The notes below the pieces were generated by a model. That model saw nothing but the letters and a program-made list of their open reading frames with translations. It searched no databases and had not been told where the DNA came from. Positions 7,844 through 16,507 of a stretch of DNA of 64,000 nucleotides are shown in pieces. Both the position numbers and the translations under genes were made by a program. Within the stretch, counting starts at the first letter, position 1. The number at the start of each line of letters is the position of its first letter. Source of the DNA: Oceanirhabdus seepicola (GTDB lineage Bacteria > Bacillota > Clostridia > Clostridiales > Clostridiaceae); NCBI RefSeq assembly GCF_023684385.1, contig NZ_JAGSOJ010000003.1:558001-622000 (forward strand). The letters run 5' to 3'.

Positions 7844-10800
7844 ATGGAGAACAGCCAAAATGAAATTGTAGATATTGAAGCCTTAAAAGCACCAGATCCA
7901 ATGACCTCTTTTTCTGAAGATGTAAATATTATTTGTACAGAGACAAATAGATTAGTAAATCAATTTTATCCCTGCTATTCATATGATAGAGATACAACTT
8001 TAAAATGTGCAATGGAATCAAATTCTTTAGCAGTTTTAAATACTATAACATTTTATAGAATTGCAGAGTGTACAATTGATAATGTTGAGGATTTGATGGA
8101 GTATTTTACAGATAAGATGCAAAAATTATTGATGACGATATATTCAATTAATGCAATTGTTTGTTATGGAATAGTTGGCTATAAGGGAAAGAACTCATTG
8201 GTGATAGGAGTTAAATCAGTAAATGATGACAATGTAACTAAAAAAATTATTGAGGGTCTTTTACCAGGGATGAAATTAAATAATTTTAGTGGTAGTTTTG
8301 AAAACAGTCCAAATCTTAATGATAAATATTTAGGCATAATAAACGGGACTCCAGCACATAAAATTGATGGGCAAGCTCTCAAAAAAAATTTATCAACGAT
8401 AATGAAGAGTTTAAATGGTGAGAACTATACACTATTAATAATGAGTAAACCAGTTTCACAAAACGACATTCAAAATCGTATTGGTACAGCTATTGATATT
8501 AGGGATCGTTGTGCAGCAATTTCTAAAAGAAATGTTATTAGGCAATATAGCGAAAGTAATTCTGAGACAGAAACCCATGGAAATTCTAATACTAATTCAA
8601 CAAGCAATACTCAAGGAAAAGGTACGTCTAGAACTAATGGATTTAATGTCAACTTAGGAATTCCAGGGATGTTAATTGGAGCAAAAATGGGTACGATTGC
8701 AGGGTCTGGAATTCCAATTGCAGGAAATATTATAGGTGCAGTTGGTGGAGGAATTGTTGGATTGATTGTTGGTATGCAATTGAATTCAAATCATAGCAAA
8801 ACACATTCTAAAAACACAAGTAATACAACAGGAAAAGCTATTACTGAAAGTTATAGTAAAGCAATATCAAAATCTATAACTAATGGTGGATCGGTAGCGT
8901 TAGATATTCAAAATGGATATGCGCTAGAGCTTATGCAGTTAGCTGAGAATGCAAAAGATAGATTGAAAATTGGTAGTAATATAGGCTTGTGGGAAACTAC
9001 TATCAGTTACTCAGCTGATTCAAGTATAGCAAGAGATATAATACAAGGGTGTATGTATAGTGAAATTGCATCGGCACAAAAAGAAGTATTACCTCCTTCT
9101 TGTATTGCTACGACATCAAGTGAATTGAGTATGGTTAAGGGAGAGAATAATGTACAGGGAATTCAACATTTAATTATTCCTAAAGGTTTTTTTGAAACAT
9201 CAGATTATATAAATAGCCCATTAAGTAGTTTTATAAATACAGAAGAGTTAAGTGGAGTATGTACAATACCAATTGAGAATGTTCCAGGTTTTGAAATTAA
9301 GAAGTCAAAATCATATCCATTAGTAAGTAGCATAGCAACAGAGTCGAATACAGTTCAATTAGGTAATGTATGTGAATATGAGAGAGAATTAGAAAATCTT
9401 CAATTTATGCTTTCGGCAAGTGAACTGAATAAGCACACTTTCGTGTGTGGTATAACTGGAAGTGGAAAGACTAACACAGTAAAACACATTTTAAGAAATA
9501 GCAATAAACCTTTCCTTGTTATCGAACCAGTAAAAAAAGAATACAGAAATATTGAAGTTAATGGGGTAGCACCAACTGTGTATACACTTGGTAAACCAGA
9601 GCTAAATAGTTTGAGGATAAATCCATTTTATATTCTGCCAGGAGTTAGTCCACAACAGCATATAGATTTTTTAAAAGACCTATTTAATGCATCATTTTCA
9701 TTTTATGGGCCTATGCCTTATATTGTTGAAAAGTGTTTGCATAATATTTATATCAAAAAGGGATGGAATTTAACTTTGGGATATCATCCATATTTGGTAA
9801 ATAGAAAAAGTTTATCTGAATTTTTTAATTCTGATAAGATTATGGCTCAGTATGAAAAAGATGCTCATAGATATCTCTTTCCTACAATGCAGGATCTCAA
9901 AGACGAGGTAGACCATTATATCCAATATGAGATGGAATATGATGGTGAAATTAGAGGGAATATTAAAAGTGCAATTAAAGCAAGAATTGATAGCTTATGT
10001 GTTGGTGCAAAAGGCTATATGTTTAATACCTATGAAACAGTAGACTTTGAAAAAATTCTTAATACTAATTGTGTAATGGAATTGGAAGGTTTAGCAGATG
10101 ATGCTGACAAGGCATTTGCTTTAGGTCTATTAATTATTGTAATTACAGAACATAGGCAAATTTTTAAAGAAATATCTAACGAGAATAAATTAGAATTAAA
10201 GCATTTGTTGGTAATAGAAGAGGCACACAGGCTTCTTAAAAATATTGCAACTGAAAGAAATAGTGAGACACTAGGGAATCCAAAAGGTAAGGCAGTTGAG
10301 CATTTCACTAACATGGTTGCTGAAATGAGATCTTATGGGCAGGGTGTAATAGTCGCAGAACAGATACCTAGCAAACTTTCTCCAGATGTCATAAAAAATT
10401 CCTCAAATAAAATAATACATAGAGTAATAGCAAAAGATGACCAAGAACTAATTGCAAATATGATTGGAATTTCAAGTGAAGATGCTATTTATATAGGGAA
10501 CAGCTTGACTGGATATGCATTATGCCACAAGGAAGGGATGAATTTACCTGTGCAGGTTAAAATACCGGAAGTTGGAAAGGGGAATATTTCTGATGAGGTT
10601 CTTTATAGAGAAAACTTAGAGGCAAAAGTGTTGAGAATTAATAAAAGTATAATCAGTTCGAGTATACCAAAGGATATAACTGCGATTGCAGTTAAGTTAT
10701 TCAATTCAATTCTTCTGTACTCAGATGAGTTAATTCTTAGTGCTTGTATTGAAGTAATGGGCAAAGAAATAAAGCAGAAGTTGCGACAGGCTCATACGTC

Positions 10801-11185
10801 AATAATTCCAGTAGTTGATTTTGATGAAACAATAGTTTCTCTTTTGACAGATGAGATAATAGCAGTAATGACAAACGGTGCATATGGAAAAAATGTGTTG
10901 GTAGATAATATTTTTAGAGAAGAAATTCAGCATGTATTAAGGCAAAGTAGAGTACAGTCTTTCGAGAATTTAAAAAAGAAACTTGAAGAATTATTTAAAA
11001 AGTCATCTTCTGATGTTGTTGAAGATTTAATTGTAGAGATGGTGTTAGAAGCATTTATAAAAGGAGAAAATGTAGAACAATCAGTCAACTCCTACTTAGT
11101 GAAACCAGATAATAATGTATATGAGCGAGTATTGAAGAAGCTATATCAGAGGAGGTGTGAATATGGCGATTATGGAAATAGCTAA
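7844..11185 (+). CDS. large HerA/FtsK-type ATPase with glycine-zipper insert
   Basis: A 1113-residue protein translated from TAGGAGG 13 nt before the ATG. Residues 1-230 form an alpha/beta region with no known motif. Residues 237-270 are Ser/Asn/Thr rich. About 273-313 is a glycine-zipper hydrophobic segment (GIPGMLIGAKMG, GAVGGGIVGLIVGMQL) followed by another Ser/Thr/Lys-rich stretch. The ATPase begins near 500: Walker A GITGSGKT at 536-543, Walker B LLVIEEAH at about 788-795, and NMVAEMRSYGQGVIVAEQIP after it, as in HerA/VirB4 ATPases. The C-terminal 160 residues are helical. HerA-type motors pump DNA or protein. The zipper suggests membrane insertion or assembly. Its 3' end overlaps the toxin gene, so it may move or activate that nuclease. 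Confidence 0.85.
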   Translation: MENSQNEIVDIEALKAPDPMTSFSEDVNIICTETNRLVNQFYPCYSYDRDTTLKCAMESNSLAVLNTITFYRIAECTIDNVEDLMEYFTDKMQKLLMTIYSINAIVCYGIVGYKGKNSLVIGVKSVNDDNVTKKIIEGLLPGMKLNNFSGSFENSPNLNDKYLGIINGTPAHKIDGQALKKNLSTIMKSLNGENYTLLIMSKPVSQNDIQNRIGTAIDIRDRCAAISKRNVIRQYSESNSETETHGNSNTNSTSNTQGKGTSRTNGFNVNLGIPGMLIGAKMGTIAGSGIPIAGNIIGAVGGGIVGLIVGMQLNSNHSKTHSKNTSNTTGKAITESYSKAISKSITNGGSVALDIQNGYALELMQLAENAKDRLKIGSNIGLWETTISYSADSSIARDIIQGCMYSEIASAQKEVLPPSCIATTSSELSMVKGENNVQGIQHLIIPKGFFETSDYINSPLSSFINTEELSGVCTIPIENVPGFEIKKSKSYPLVSSIATESNTVQLGNVCEYERELENLQFMLSASELNKHTFVCGITGSGKTNTVKHILRNSNKPFLVIEPVKKEYRNIEVNGVAPTVYTLGKPELNSLRINPFYILPGVSPQQHIDFLKDLFNASFSFYGPMPYIVEKCLHNIYIKKGWNLTLGYHPYLVNRKSLSEFFNSDKIMAQYEKDAHRYLFPTMQDLKDEVDHYIQYEMEYDGEIRGNIKSAIKARIDSLCVGAKGYMFNTYETVDFEKILNTNCVMELEGLADDADKAFALGLLIIVITEHRQIFKEISNENKLELKHLLVIEEAHRLLKNIATERNSETLGNPKGKAVEHFTNMVAEMRSYGQGVIVAEQIPSKLSPDVIKNSSNKIIHRVIAKDDQELIANMIGISSEDAIYIGNSLTGYALCHKEGMNLPVQVKIPEVGKGNISDEVLYRENLEAKVLRINKSIISSSIPKDITAIAVKLFNSILLYSDELILSACIEVMGKEIKQKLRQAHTSIIPVVDFDETIVSLLTDEIIAVMTNGAYGKNVLVDNIFREEIQHVLRQSRVQSFENLKKKLEELFKKSSSDVVEDLIVEMVLEAFIKGENVEQSVNSYLVKPDNNVYERVLKKLYQRRCEYGDYGNS

Positions 11186-11897
11186 AGTTACAGTAGGAGC
11201 TATTGAAAAAGCAGCTGAGGTTACGAAAAATACAGTTGAAGTAGTAGCAAAAACAAGTGAAAAGTGTGTAGAGCTAGGAAAAAAAGGATTAGACGGAGTA
11301 GTAAAAGGCTCAGGAAGTTTGTTAGAAAATATAGATGTTATTAAGAATAAGTCCTTATCTGAGATACGTTTGCTAAATAATGATTTATTACAAAAGTTAG
11401 TCAATGATTTATCTGAATCAGTTCAAGAAGCAACAGAAGTAGTTGATAAATCAAGAGAAGGTCTCACGGAAAAGGAACGTAAAAAAATCAAGGAAGAAAC
11501 TGGATGGTCTGATGAAATAGTTAACAATATTGATTCGTGGGAACAATATGAAATATATAAGGATGCAGAACTTCAAGAAGGGGAAATAAATGGGAGAAAG
11601 TGTTTATTAAAAGATATTGACTTAGATTATGTTGATGAAAAAACAGGAAAAACTAATCTTGAACTTATGGAGCAAGGTAGATCGCCTATTGACTCTAAAA
11701 CAGGTGAGAAAATTGAACTGCATCATATGGGACAACAATTTGATGGACCTTTTGTTGAACTTGCTGAGAATAGTGAGCATGGAGGAAGTAAACACTCAAT
11801 CCTACATCCAAATCGTGAAGGTAGTTTCAGGAATGATCCAGAACTAGTTAAGCAATATAATAGAGAAAGGGCAGCTCATTGGAAATCGAGAGTTTAA
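11163..11897 (+). CDS. polymorphic-toxin-like LHH (HNH/EndoVII superfamily) nuclease
   Basis: A 244-residue protein from the ATG at 11163, which has AGAGGAGG 8 nt upstream. The N-terminal 85 residues are amphipathic helix (AIEKAAEVTKNTVEVVAKT). A linker region about 105-160 (KEETGWSDEIVNNI..EIYKDAEL..GRKCLLKDIDLDYVD) and the C-terminal domain SPIDSKTGEKIELHHMGQQ, EHGGSKHSILHPN and RERAAHWKSR match LHH-type nucleases (LHH at 186-188) seen as toxin tips of LXG and other polymorphic toxins. It lacks a signal peptide and an LXG domain. It overlaps the ATPase gene and precedes a SUKH-type immunity gene. The substrate is probably DNA. Confidence 0.88.
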   Translation: MAIMEIAKVTVGAIEKAAEVTKNTVEVVAKTSEKCVELGKKGLDGVVKGSGSLLENIDVIKNKSLSEIRLLNNDLLQKLVNDLSESVQEATEVVDKSREGLTEKERKKIKEETGWSDEIVNNIDSWEQYEIYKDAELQEGEINGRKCLLKDIDLDYVDEKTGKTNLELMEQGRSPIDSKTGEKIELHHMGQQFDGPFVELAENSEHGGSKHSILHPNREGSFRNDPELVKQYNRERAAHWKSRV

Positions 11898-11911
11898 GGA
11901 GGATGTTAACT

Positions 11912-12322
11912 ATGGCTGATTTAAAAAAGTTTATTAAAGAAAACGAGGTAGAATTTTGTGCTAGTTTAATTGATAAAAAGATGTTGGGTGATACTCAAAA
12001 GGAAATTGGAGTTAAAATTGGTAACCTACTTTCAGAGTATATACTACACTATGGGTATTTAGCATATGATTACGTAGAATTTTATGGAGTGAATGCTCGA
12101 CAGGGTATGGAGTCAGATATGATTAAACAGACAAAATATCTACATGAAAATTTTCCATGCACAAAACCTTTTATAGCATTAGAAAATAGAGGTGATGGTG
12201 ATTATATATTGATAGATAGTAATGATAGTGTATATGAGTTTATTCCATCTATGAATAATGAAATGAGGACAATGGATTGTAATTTGTTTGATTATATCTA
12301 TGATAGATTCACGAACTGCTAA
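11912..12322 (+). CDS. SUKH (SMI1/KNR4)-type immunity protein
   Basis: A 136-residue protein. The ATG at 11912 follows TTAAGGAGGATG with good spacing; an upstream in-frame ATG at 11879 has none. The sequence shows the SMI1/KNR4 pattern: LLSEYILHYGYLAYDYVEFYGV early, then KPFIALENRGDGDYILIDSNDSVYEF and a hydrophobic C-terminus. It starts 14 nt after the nuclease gene. SUKH proteins commonly neutralise HNH/EndoVII-fold toxins by direct binding, so this is the predicted antidote to the upstream nuclease. Confidence 0.83.
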   Translation: MADLKKFIKENEVEFCASLIDKKMLGDTQKEIGVKIGNLLSEYILHYGYLAYDYVEFYGVNARQGMESDMIKQTKYLHENFPCTKPFIALENRGDGDYILIDSNDSVYEFIPSMNNEMRTMDCNLFDYIYDRFTNC

Positions 12323-12334
12323 ATAAAATTTTAA

Positions 12335-12373
12335 GGGATTATTGGAACTTAAAGTTCCAATAATCCCATTTAT
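12335..12373 (+). terminator. terminator of the GTPase/ATPase/toxin operon
   Basis: GGGATTATTGGAAC (12335-12348), loop TTAAA, then the exact complement at 12354-12367 followed by ATTT. It closes the five-gene operon 13 nt after the immunity stop. Confidence 0.8.
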
Positions 12374-12503
12374 ATAGAAAGAGAGTTATCAATGATTGAT
12401 GGTAAGTAATCACTAACGTAGCAGTCCTTATCTAAAGGTTCACCAAGTACCTCTTGAGTGTAAAGTTTTCCAGAAGTAGTATTTAAATAAATAAACTCAA
12501 TTT
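12370..12503 (-). pseudogene. 3' fragment of a second SUKH-like immunity gene
   Basis: On the minus strand the 44 residues before a stop at 12370-12372 read EFIYLNTTSGKLYTQEVLGE, then PLDKDCYVSDYLPSIIDNSLSI. This is the typical C-terminal end of SMI1/KNR4 immunity proteins. An in-frame stop precedes it and no start is visible. Spare or orphan immunity genes next to a toxin locus are typical of polymorphic toxin systems. Confidence 0.6.
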
Positions 12504-13666
12504 ATAGAAAAGATAAAGGAGTATGAATAAACCATATATGTTGATTGCATAATTAGTGTATGTAATAAAATGGTATCGTAAATGTGATTATCGCAATTCT
12601 GTCACTCATAGAAAAATTATTATGAAATTTGATAGAATAAATATGGATATAAGAAGATAAATAGTTTCTATAAAAACAATTGATACAACTTGATTATAGA
12701 ATATTGTAGGCTGTACTAAAATTCATTAAAATAAGTGTACATGGGGATTCGTTCATTGTGAAACTGTAGTGATGTTTAGAAAGTAAAAAATATATAGAAC
12801 CAATCATGGTGGCAAATCAAAATTAGCCACCCATTTGCCACCGTATCACCCAATATAATAAAATAAATCTCAATAAAATGGAATAGACTAGGAGTTTATC
12901 AATCTTTAAAAGTGTATTATTATCAATACATATAGATACAATTAGTTATATTTAACTAATAAAAAATAATCTTAGTAAACAAACGACACATGTGGAGACA
13001 TGTTCACGACTTGTGAAAGTAGATAAATAGAATAAGAGATGTAGAAGTGTGCATAAAAGCCTCTCTGTAATTCAGAGAGGCTTTTGATATAGTTTACTAA
13101 ACCTAAGGTTTTAATATTTATAAAATATATTAGTAAACTGAAGTTATAGTCTTGAGTTTTATTTGAATTTAATGTAATTAAAAGGTGAAATTTATATATA
13201 AGAAATAATATAGGTGTTAATAATGCTTTTATAAAATAAAAACAGTTTATGTTTATTTCAAATTAGTTTAAACAATTAAATAGTTACAAAAAAGAATTGA
13301 TGGTAAAATATGGTGTGTTTTTATCTAATGTAAATAGTATAAAATAATAAACAGATTAACTAGTAACATGTGTTTTTTTAGATAAATTTATACCTAGTAT
13401 TATATATGATGATAAAGATATTGGAAAAGCAAAAATTAAATTTAAGTATATGATGAAGGTAAAATTCCTGATGCAGAAATAGTATTTTTGAAGTGATATT
13501 AGAATATTGATTTAGAAAAAGATCACATTCAAATAGCATAGAACAACAATAATTAAAGTAATATGCTAAAAGATTAAGGCTATGTTTAAGAATAGTGTTG
13601 ATTATTATAAATTTTAAAGGGAAGTTGTACTTCCATCATAATAAATAGGATATAAAATTTGTGCTA
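12504..13666. other. decayed intergenic region
   Basis: No intact gene was seen. The stretch is very AT-rich with many stops in all frames. It holds one clear hairpin terminator (13055-13085) that has no gene attached, suggesting loss of a former gene, perhaps another toxin/immunity module. Confidence 0.5.
13055..13085. terminator. orphan rho-independent terminator
   Basis: AAAAGCCTCTCTG (13055-13067), loop TAATT, CAGAGAGGCTTTT (13073-13085). The stem is perfect and symmetrical, so it works on both strands. No intact gene adjoins it. Confidence 0.8.
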
Positions 13667-13723
13667 AGAAAAAGTACTGTTTCGATAAGTGTGATGATTT
13701 CCTCTTATCAAAACAGTATTTTC
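13667..13723 (-). terminator. terminator of the histidine kinase operon
   Basis: The minus strand reads AATACTGTTTTGATAAGA, a loop, then a near-complement ending ACAGTACTTTTT. It lies about 60 bp after the kinase stop. A second small hairpin (13759-13782) overlaps the stop codon. Confidence 0.6.
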
Positions 13724-13780
13724 GTATAATAAATATTTATCTGATGGGTAGCCGCTCTAAAACTTCACCTGAATGAAGTT

Positions 13781-14893
13781 TTACTTTATATTTTTTAAGG
13801 TGACCACAAAGCAGGTTCCCCTTGGCTTATTATCCTTTACAATAATGCTGCCACCATGATTCTCAATAATATTTTTTACAATAGAAAGTCCTAAACCAAC
13901 TCCACCCATTTCACGTGAACGAGACTTATCCACTTTGAAAAAAGGATTAAAAATTTGTGATTGCATCTCGCTTGGTATTCCTATGCCTGTATCACATACA
14001 ACAACCGTTACATCATTTTTAGTTGACTTAATATTAACCGATACATTACCATTTTTTCTATTGTATTTAATACTGTTTTCTACAAGATTGTAGAATGCAC
14101 GATGTAGTAAATTGTAGTTACCGTAAACAAAAGCATTATCATCAGATAAATCAAGAGTTACGTGTTTTTTTATTGCAATATCTTCTAAATCATAGAGAAT
14201 ATCCTCAAGCAATGAGTAGAGATTTATACTTTCATTTAATTCTATCTCCTGCATATTTGTCATGTCCAGAAGATTTTTTACTATATCGGATAGCCTATGA
14301 GTATGAGTTTCAAGCACATCAATCAGCGAATCATACTCCACGGTTGTATGATCTTTCTTCTTTTTAAATACATCTACCTTTGTTTGTAATACGGCGAGTG
14401 GGGTTCTAAGTTCATGTGCTGCATTTGCAGAAAACTGCTTTTGGGAAGTAAAAGCATTACTTAGTTTGTCAGTCATTTCATTAAATGAAGTGGTCAGCTC
14501 TGCAATTTCATCTTTTGCATTTGGCACATCAATTTTTTTAGATAAATTATGAGTAGTGATATTTTTTATTTGACTACTAAGATTTTTTATGGGCTTTAAC
14601 GATTTACCTGAGATGTAGTAGGTTAAAAGTCCTCCTCCGATAATGACTGACAGCATATAGATTATGCTTTGTACTTGAAAGTTCTTTTTAGCATTTTCTA
14701 CATGGTAAGATTCCATAGGGATATTGATTTTAGTGTTGTTGGGTATTGCTGGTACAAGAGGAACCGGTTTAATCATATCAGCCATTTGTATGGCAGAAAG
14801 ATTAAGTATTAAAGTAAGCACTATACAGGAAAATATCAAAAGTATCGTAGTCATTAGCGTTAAACGCATACGAATCGACAGATTTTTTATCAT
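13781..14893 (-). CDS. membrane sensor histidine kinase
   Basis: A 370-residue protein with two membrane helices (about 11-33 and 74-92) flanking a short extracytoplasmic loop of about 40 residues, a HAMP region, the H-box SANAAHELRTPLA, an N-box (NLVENSIKYN), G1 DTGIGIPSEM and G2 GVGLGLSIV. It autophosphorylates and passes phosphate to the response regulator encoded 2 nt upstream. The small loop suggests it senses a membrane-proximal signal or an exporter, as in kinases paired with peptide-exporting ABC systems. The nearby ABC exporters and redoxin genes are its probable targets. Confidence 0.92.
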   Translation of the reverse strand: MIKNLSIRMRLTLMTTILLIFSCIVLTLILNLSAIQMADMIKPVPLVPAIPNNTKINIPMESYHVENAKKNFQVQSIIYMLSVIIGGGLLTYYISGKSLKPIKNLSSQIKNITTHNLSKKIDVPNAKDEIAELTTSFNEMTDKLSNAFTSQKQFSANAAHELRTPLAVLQTKVDVFKKKKDHTTVEYDSLIDVLETHTHRLSDIVKNLLDMTNMQEIELNESINLYSLLEDILYDLEDIAIKKHVTLDLSDDNAFVYGNYNLLHRAFYNLVENSIKYNRKNGNVSVNIKSTKNDVTVVVCDTGIGIPSEMQSQIFNPFFKVDKSRSREMGGVGLGLSIVKNIIENHGGSIIVKDNKPRGTCFVVTLKNIK

Positions 14894-14895
14894 TG

Positions 14896-15576
14896 TTATT
14901 TTTTGCCCCTTTCGCTTAGGATATACCCCTCACCAATTCGAGTTTGAATAGGGTCATAATTTAAAGCGGCTTTTATCTTTTTTCTCAGAGATGCAATATG
15001 CACACGTACCACATTACTAAAACTGTCAGCACTCCCATCCCAAACATGTTCTATTAATTCCTCTTGACTGATAACTCTATTAGTGTTTAGTAAAAAATAT
15101 TCTAATAATCCTAATTCCTTGCGAGTTAAACTAATTTCTTTTTCATCTGCATAAGCAATGCGAGAAACTAAATCCATTCTCAATTTGTCACAGTTTAAAA
15201 CTGTGTCTACTTGTGCAAATTTTCTTCTTAAAAGTGAGCGGATGCGTGCCTCCAATTCTTCAAAATGAAATGGTTTTGTAAGGTAGTCATTTGCTCCTAA
15301 ATCAAGGCCTTTTACTTTATCCCTAATATGAGTACGAGCAGTTAATATTAACACTTTAACATCTTGATTGGTCTTACGAATTTCTTTTAGTACATCGATA
15401 CCATCCATTTTAGGAAGGTTTAAATCTAATACAATTAAATCATAATTTTCTGTAAAAGCAAGCTCATAAGCATCTTCTCCATTATCGCAGGTATCTACTG
15501 CATAACCATCTATTCTAAGCCCCTCTGCAATGGATTCAAGAAGATCTTTTTCATCTTCTACTACAAGTATACGCAT
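14896..15576 (-). CDS. OmpR/PhoB family response regulator
   Basis: A 226-residue protein. The receiver domain (1-115) has acidic residues E7/D8/E9, the phospho-acceptor D51 in VLDLNLPKMDG, T79 in ILTAR, and K101 in LTKPF. A winged-helix DNA-binding domain follows (130-224, LTRKELGLLEYFLLN...VRVHIASLRKKI). GAGGTGAT precedes the ATG. A copy of the TTAACAG operator sits in its own promoter, so it is probably autoregulated and also controls the divergent redoxin operon and the ABC operon. Confidence 0.93.
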   Translation of the reverse strand: MRILVVEDEKDLLESIAEGLRIDGYAVDTCDNGEDAYELAFTENYDLIVLDLNLPKMDGIDVLKEIRKTNQDVKVLILTARTHIRDKVKGLDLGANDYLTKPFHFEELEARIRSLLRRKFAQVDTVLNCDKLRMDLVSRIAYADEKEISLTRKELGLLEYFLLNTNRVISQEELIEHVWDGSADSFSNVVRVHIASLRKKIKAALNYDPIQTRIGEGYILSERGKK

Positions 15577-15597
15577 TGTTTTATCACCTCAAATAGT

Positions 15598-15630
15598 AGT
15601 ATAGCATACAGAGTATAAAATTCCTGTTAA
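15598..15630 (-). promoter_or_regulatory. operator and -10 box of the two-component operon
   Basis: On the minus strand TTAACAG-GAAT-TTTATA-C-TCTGT (15630 to 15608) is followed 4 nt later by the -10 box TATACT (15603 to 15598). No standard -35 box is present; the motif covers that position, as for an activator. Near-identical sites lie at 15648 and 17986. Confidence 0.65.
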
Positions 15631-15647
15631 TAAAATATATTGTTTTC

Positions 15648-15680
15648 TTAACAGAGATTTTATATTCTATCATGTAAACT
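15648..15680 (+). promoter_or_regulatory. operator and -10 box of the redoxin operon
   Basis: TTAACAG-AGAT-TTTATA-T-TCTAT (15648-15670) followed 4 nt later by TAAACT. It is divergent from the operator of the two-component genes and has the same arrangement. Confidence 0.65.
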
Positions 15681-15714
15681 GTAAGCAATAAATAAAACAC
15701 AGGAGGAGTTTTTT

Positions 15715-16371
15715 ATGAAAAGAAGTTTATCAGTAATATTATTAATAGGAATTGTATCTACCGTTTTTGTGGGCTGTCAATCAAAGCCAACTACCCAGGA
15801 AACCTTACAGGCTGTATCAGAAGGCAAGCTTACATATAATGATGCTATAGAAAAAGGATATATAACAAAAGAATACTTAGAAGAAAATGGGTACATGCAA
15901 GAAGCAGGAGATAAAATTGCTTCAGCTCCAAAACTAAATAACTTTACAACAACTGATATTAATGGTGAAGAAGTTACACAAGAAGTATTTAAAAATGGTG
16001 AAAACGGTGTTTATGTGATATTTTGGAATACAAGTAATGAGGATTCTATTACAGAAATTAATGAGTTAAATAAAATTTATGAAAAAGCAGTGGAAAATGA
16101 ATTTGAAATTGTAGGTGTTGTTGTAGATAGCGATAAAGCAGAAAGTGCAAAAGAAATAGCAAAAAACATTAAGTTCAAAAATATTTTACTTAATGATGAA
16201 ATGAAAGAAACTTTAGGTAAGGGGCTTGAAATGTTAGAGAATCTTCCCATAGCCGTATATTCAAATTCAAACGGTGATTTGATAACAGCATGGTATATTG
16301 GAGTTACAGACAAAGAAAAAGTAATAAAATCCTGGGAAAAGTCTTCTAGCTTAAATGAGATTGGTAAGTAG
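15715..16371 (+). CDS. TlpA/ResA-like lipoprotein lacking the CXXC motif
   Basis: A 218-residue protein with a lipoprotein signal (ILLIGIVSTVFVGC, lipobox Cys at about residue 20), a short linker and a thioredoxin-like fold from about 70. At the position of the redox WCxxC site it has FWNTSNEDS, so the catalytic cysteines are missing. The rest is AhpC/TlpA-like (EFEIVGVVVDSDKAES, cis-Pro loop LPIAVYSNSNGDLI). CAGGAGGAG precedes the ATG. It leads an operon with a CXXC peptide, a 4Fe-4S membrane protein and a redoxin with an intact CGSC. It may bind rather than reduce its partner. Confidence 0.82.
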   Translation: MKRSLSVILLIGIVSTVFVGCQSKPTTQETLQAVSEGKLTYNDAIEKGYITKEYLEENGYMQEAGDKIASAPKLNNFTTTDINGEEVTQEVFKNGENGVYVIFWNTSNEDSITEINELNKIYEKAVENEFEIVGVVVDSDKAESAKEIAKNIKFKNILLNDEMKETLGKGLEMLENLPIAVYSNSNGDLITAWYIGVTDKEKVIKSWEKSSSLNEIGK

Positions 16372-16372
16372 T

Positions 16373-16507
16373 ATGAAAAACTATATACCTGTTTTTCTGA
16401 TGACAATAGGGGTAATTTTTGTCATCATAGGAATATACGATGAAGAAATGATTATAGTATTAAAAAAGTCAATAAATCTATGTTTGGAGTGTGTAGGTAT
16501 TGGTTAA
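16373..16507 (+). CDS. CD1871A-type CXXC small membrane peptide
   Basis: A 44-residue protein, MKNYIPVFLMTIGVIFVIIG..., with one membrane helix and the C-terminal LCLECVGIG, which carries the CxxC motif of the CD1871A family named from Clostridioides difficile. It starts 1 nt after the upstream stop and overlaps the start of the 4Fe-4S gene by 8 nt, so it is translationally coupled. It is probably part of a membrane electron-transfer unit; that is inference from context. Confidence 0.75.
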   Translation: MKNYIPVFLMTIGVIFVIIGIYDEEMIIVLKKSINLCLECVGIG

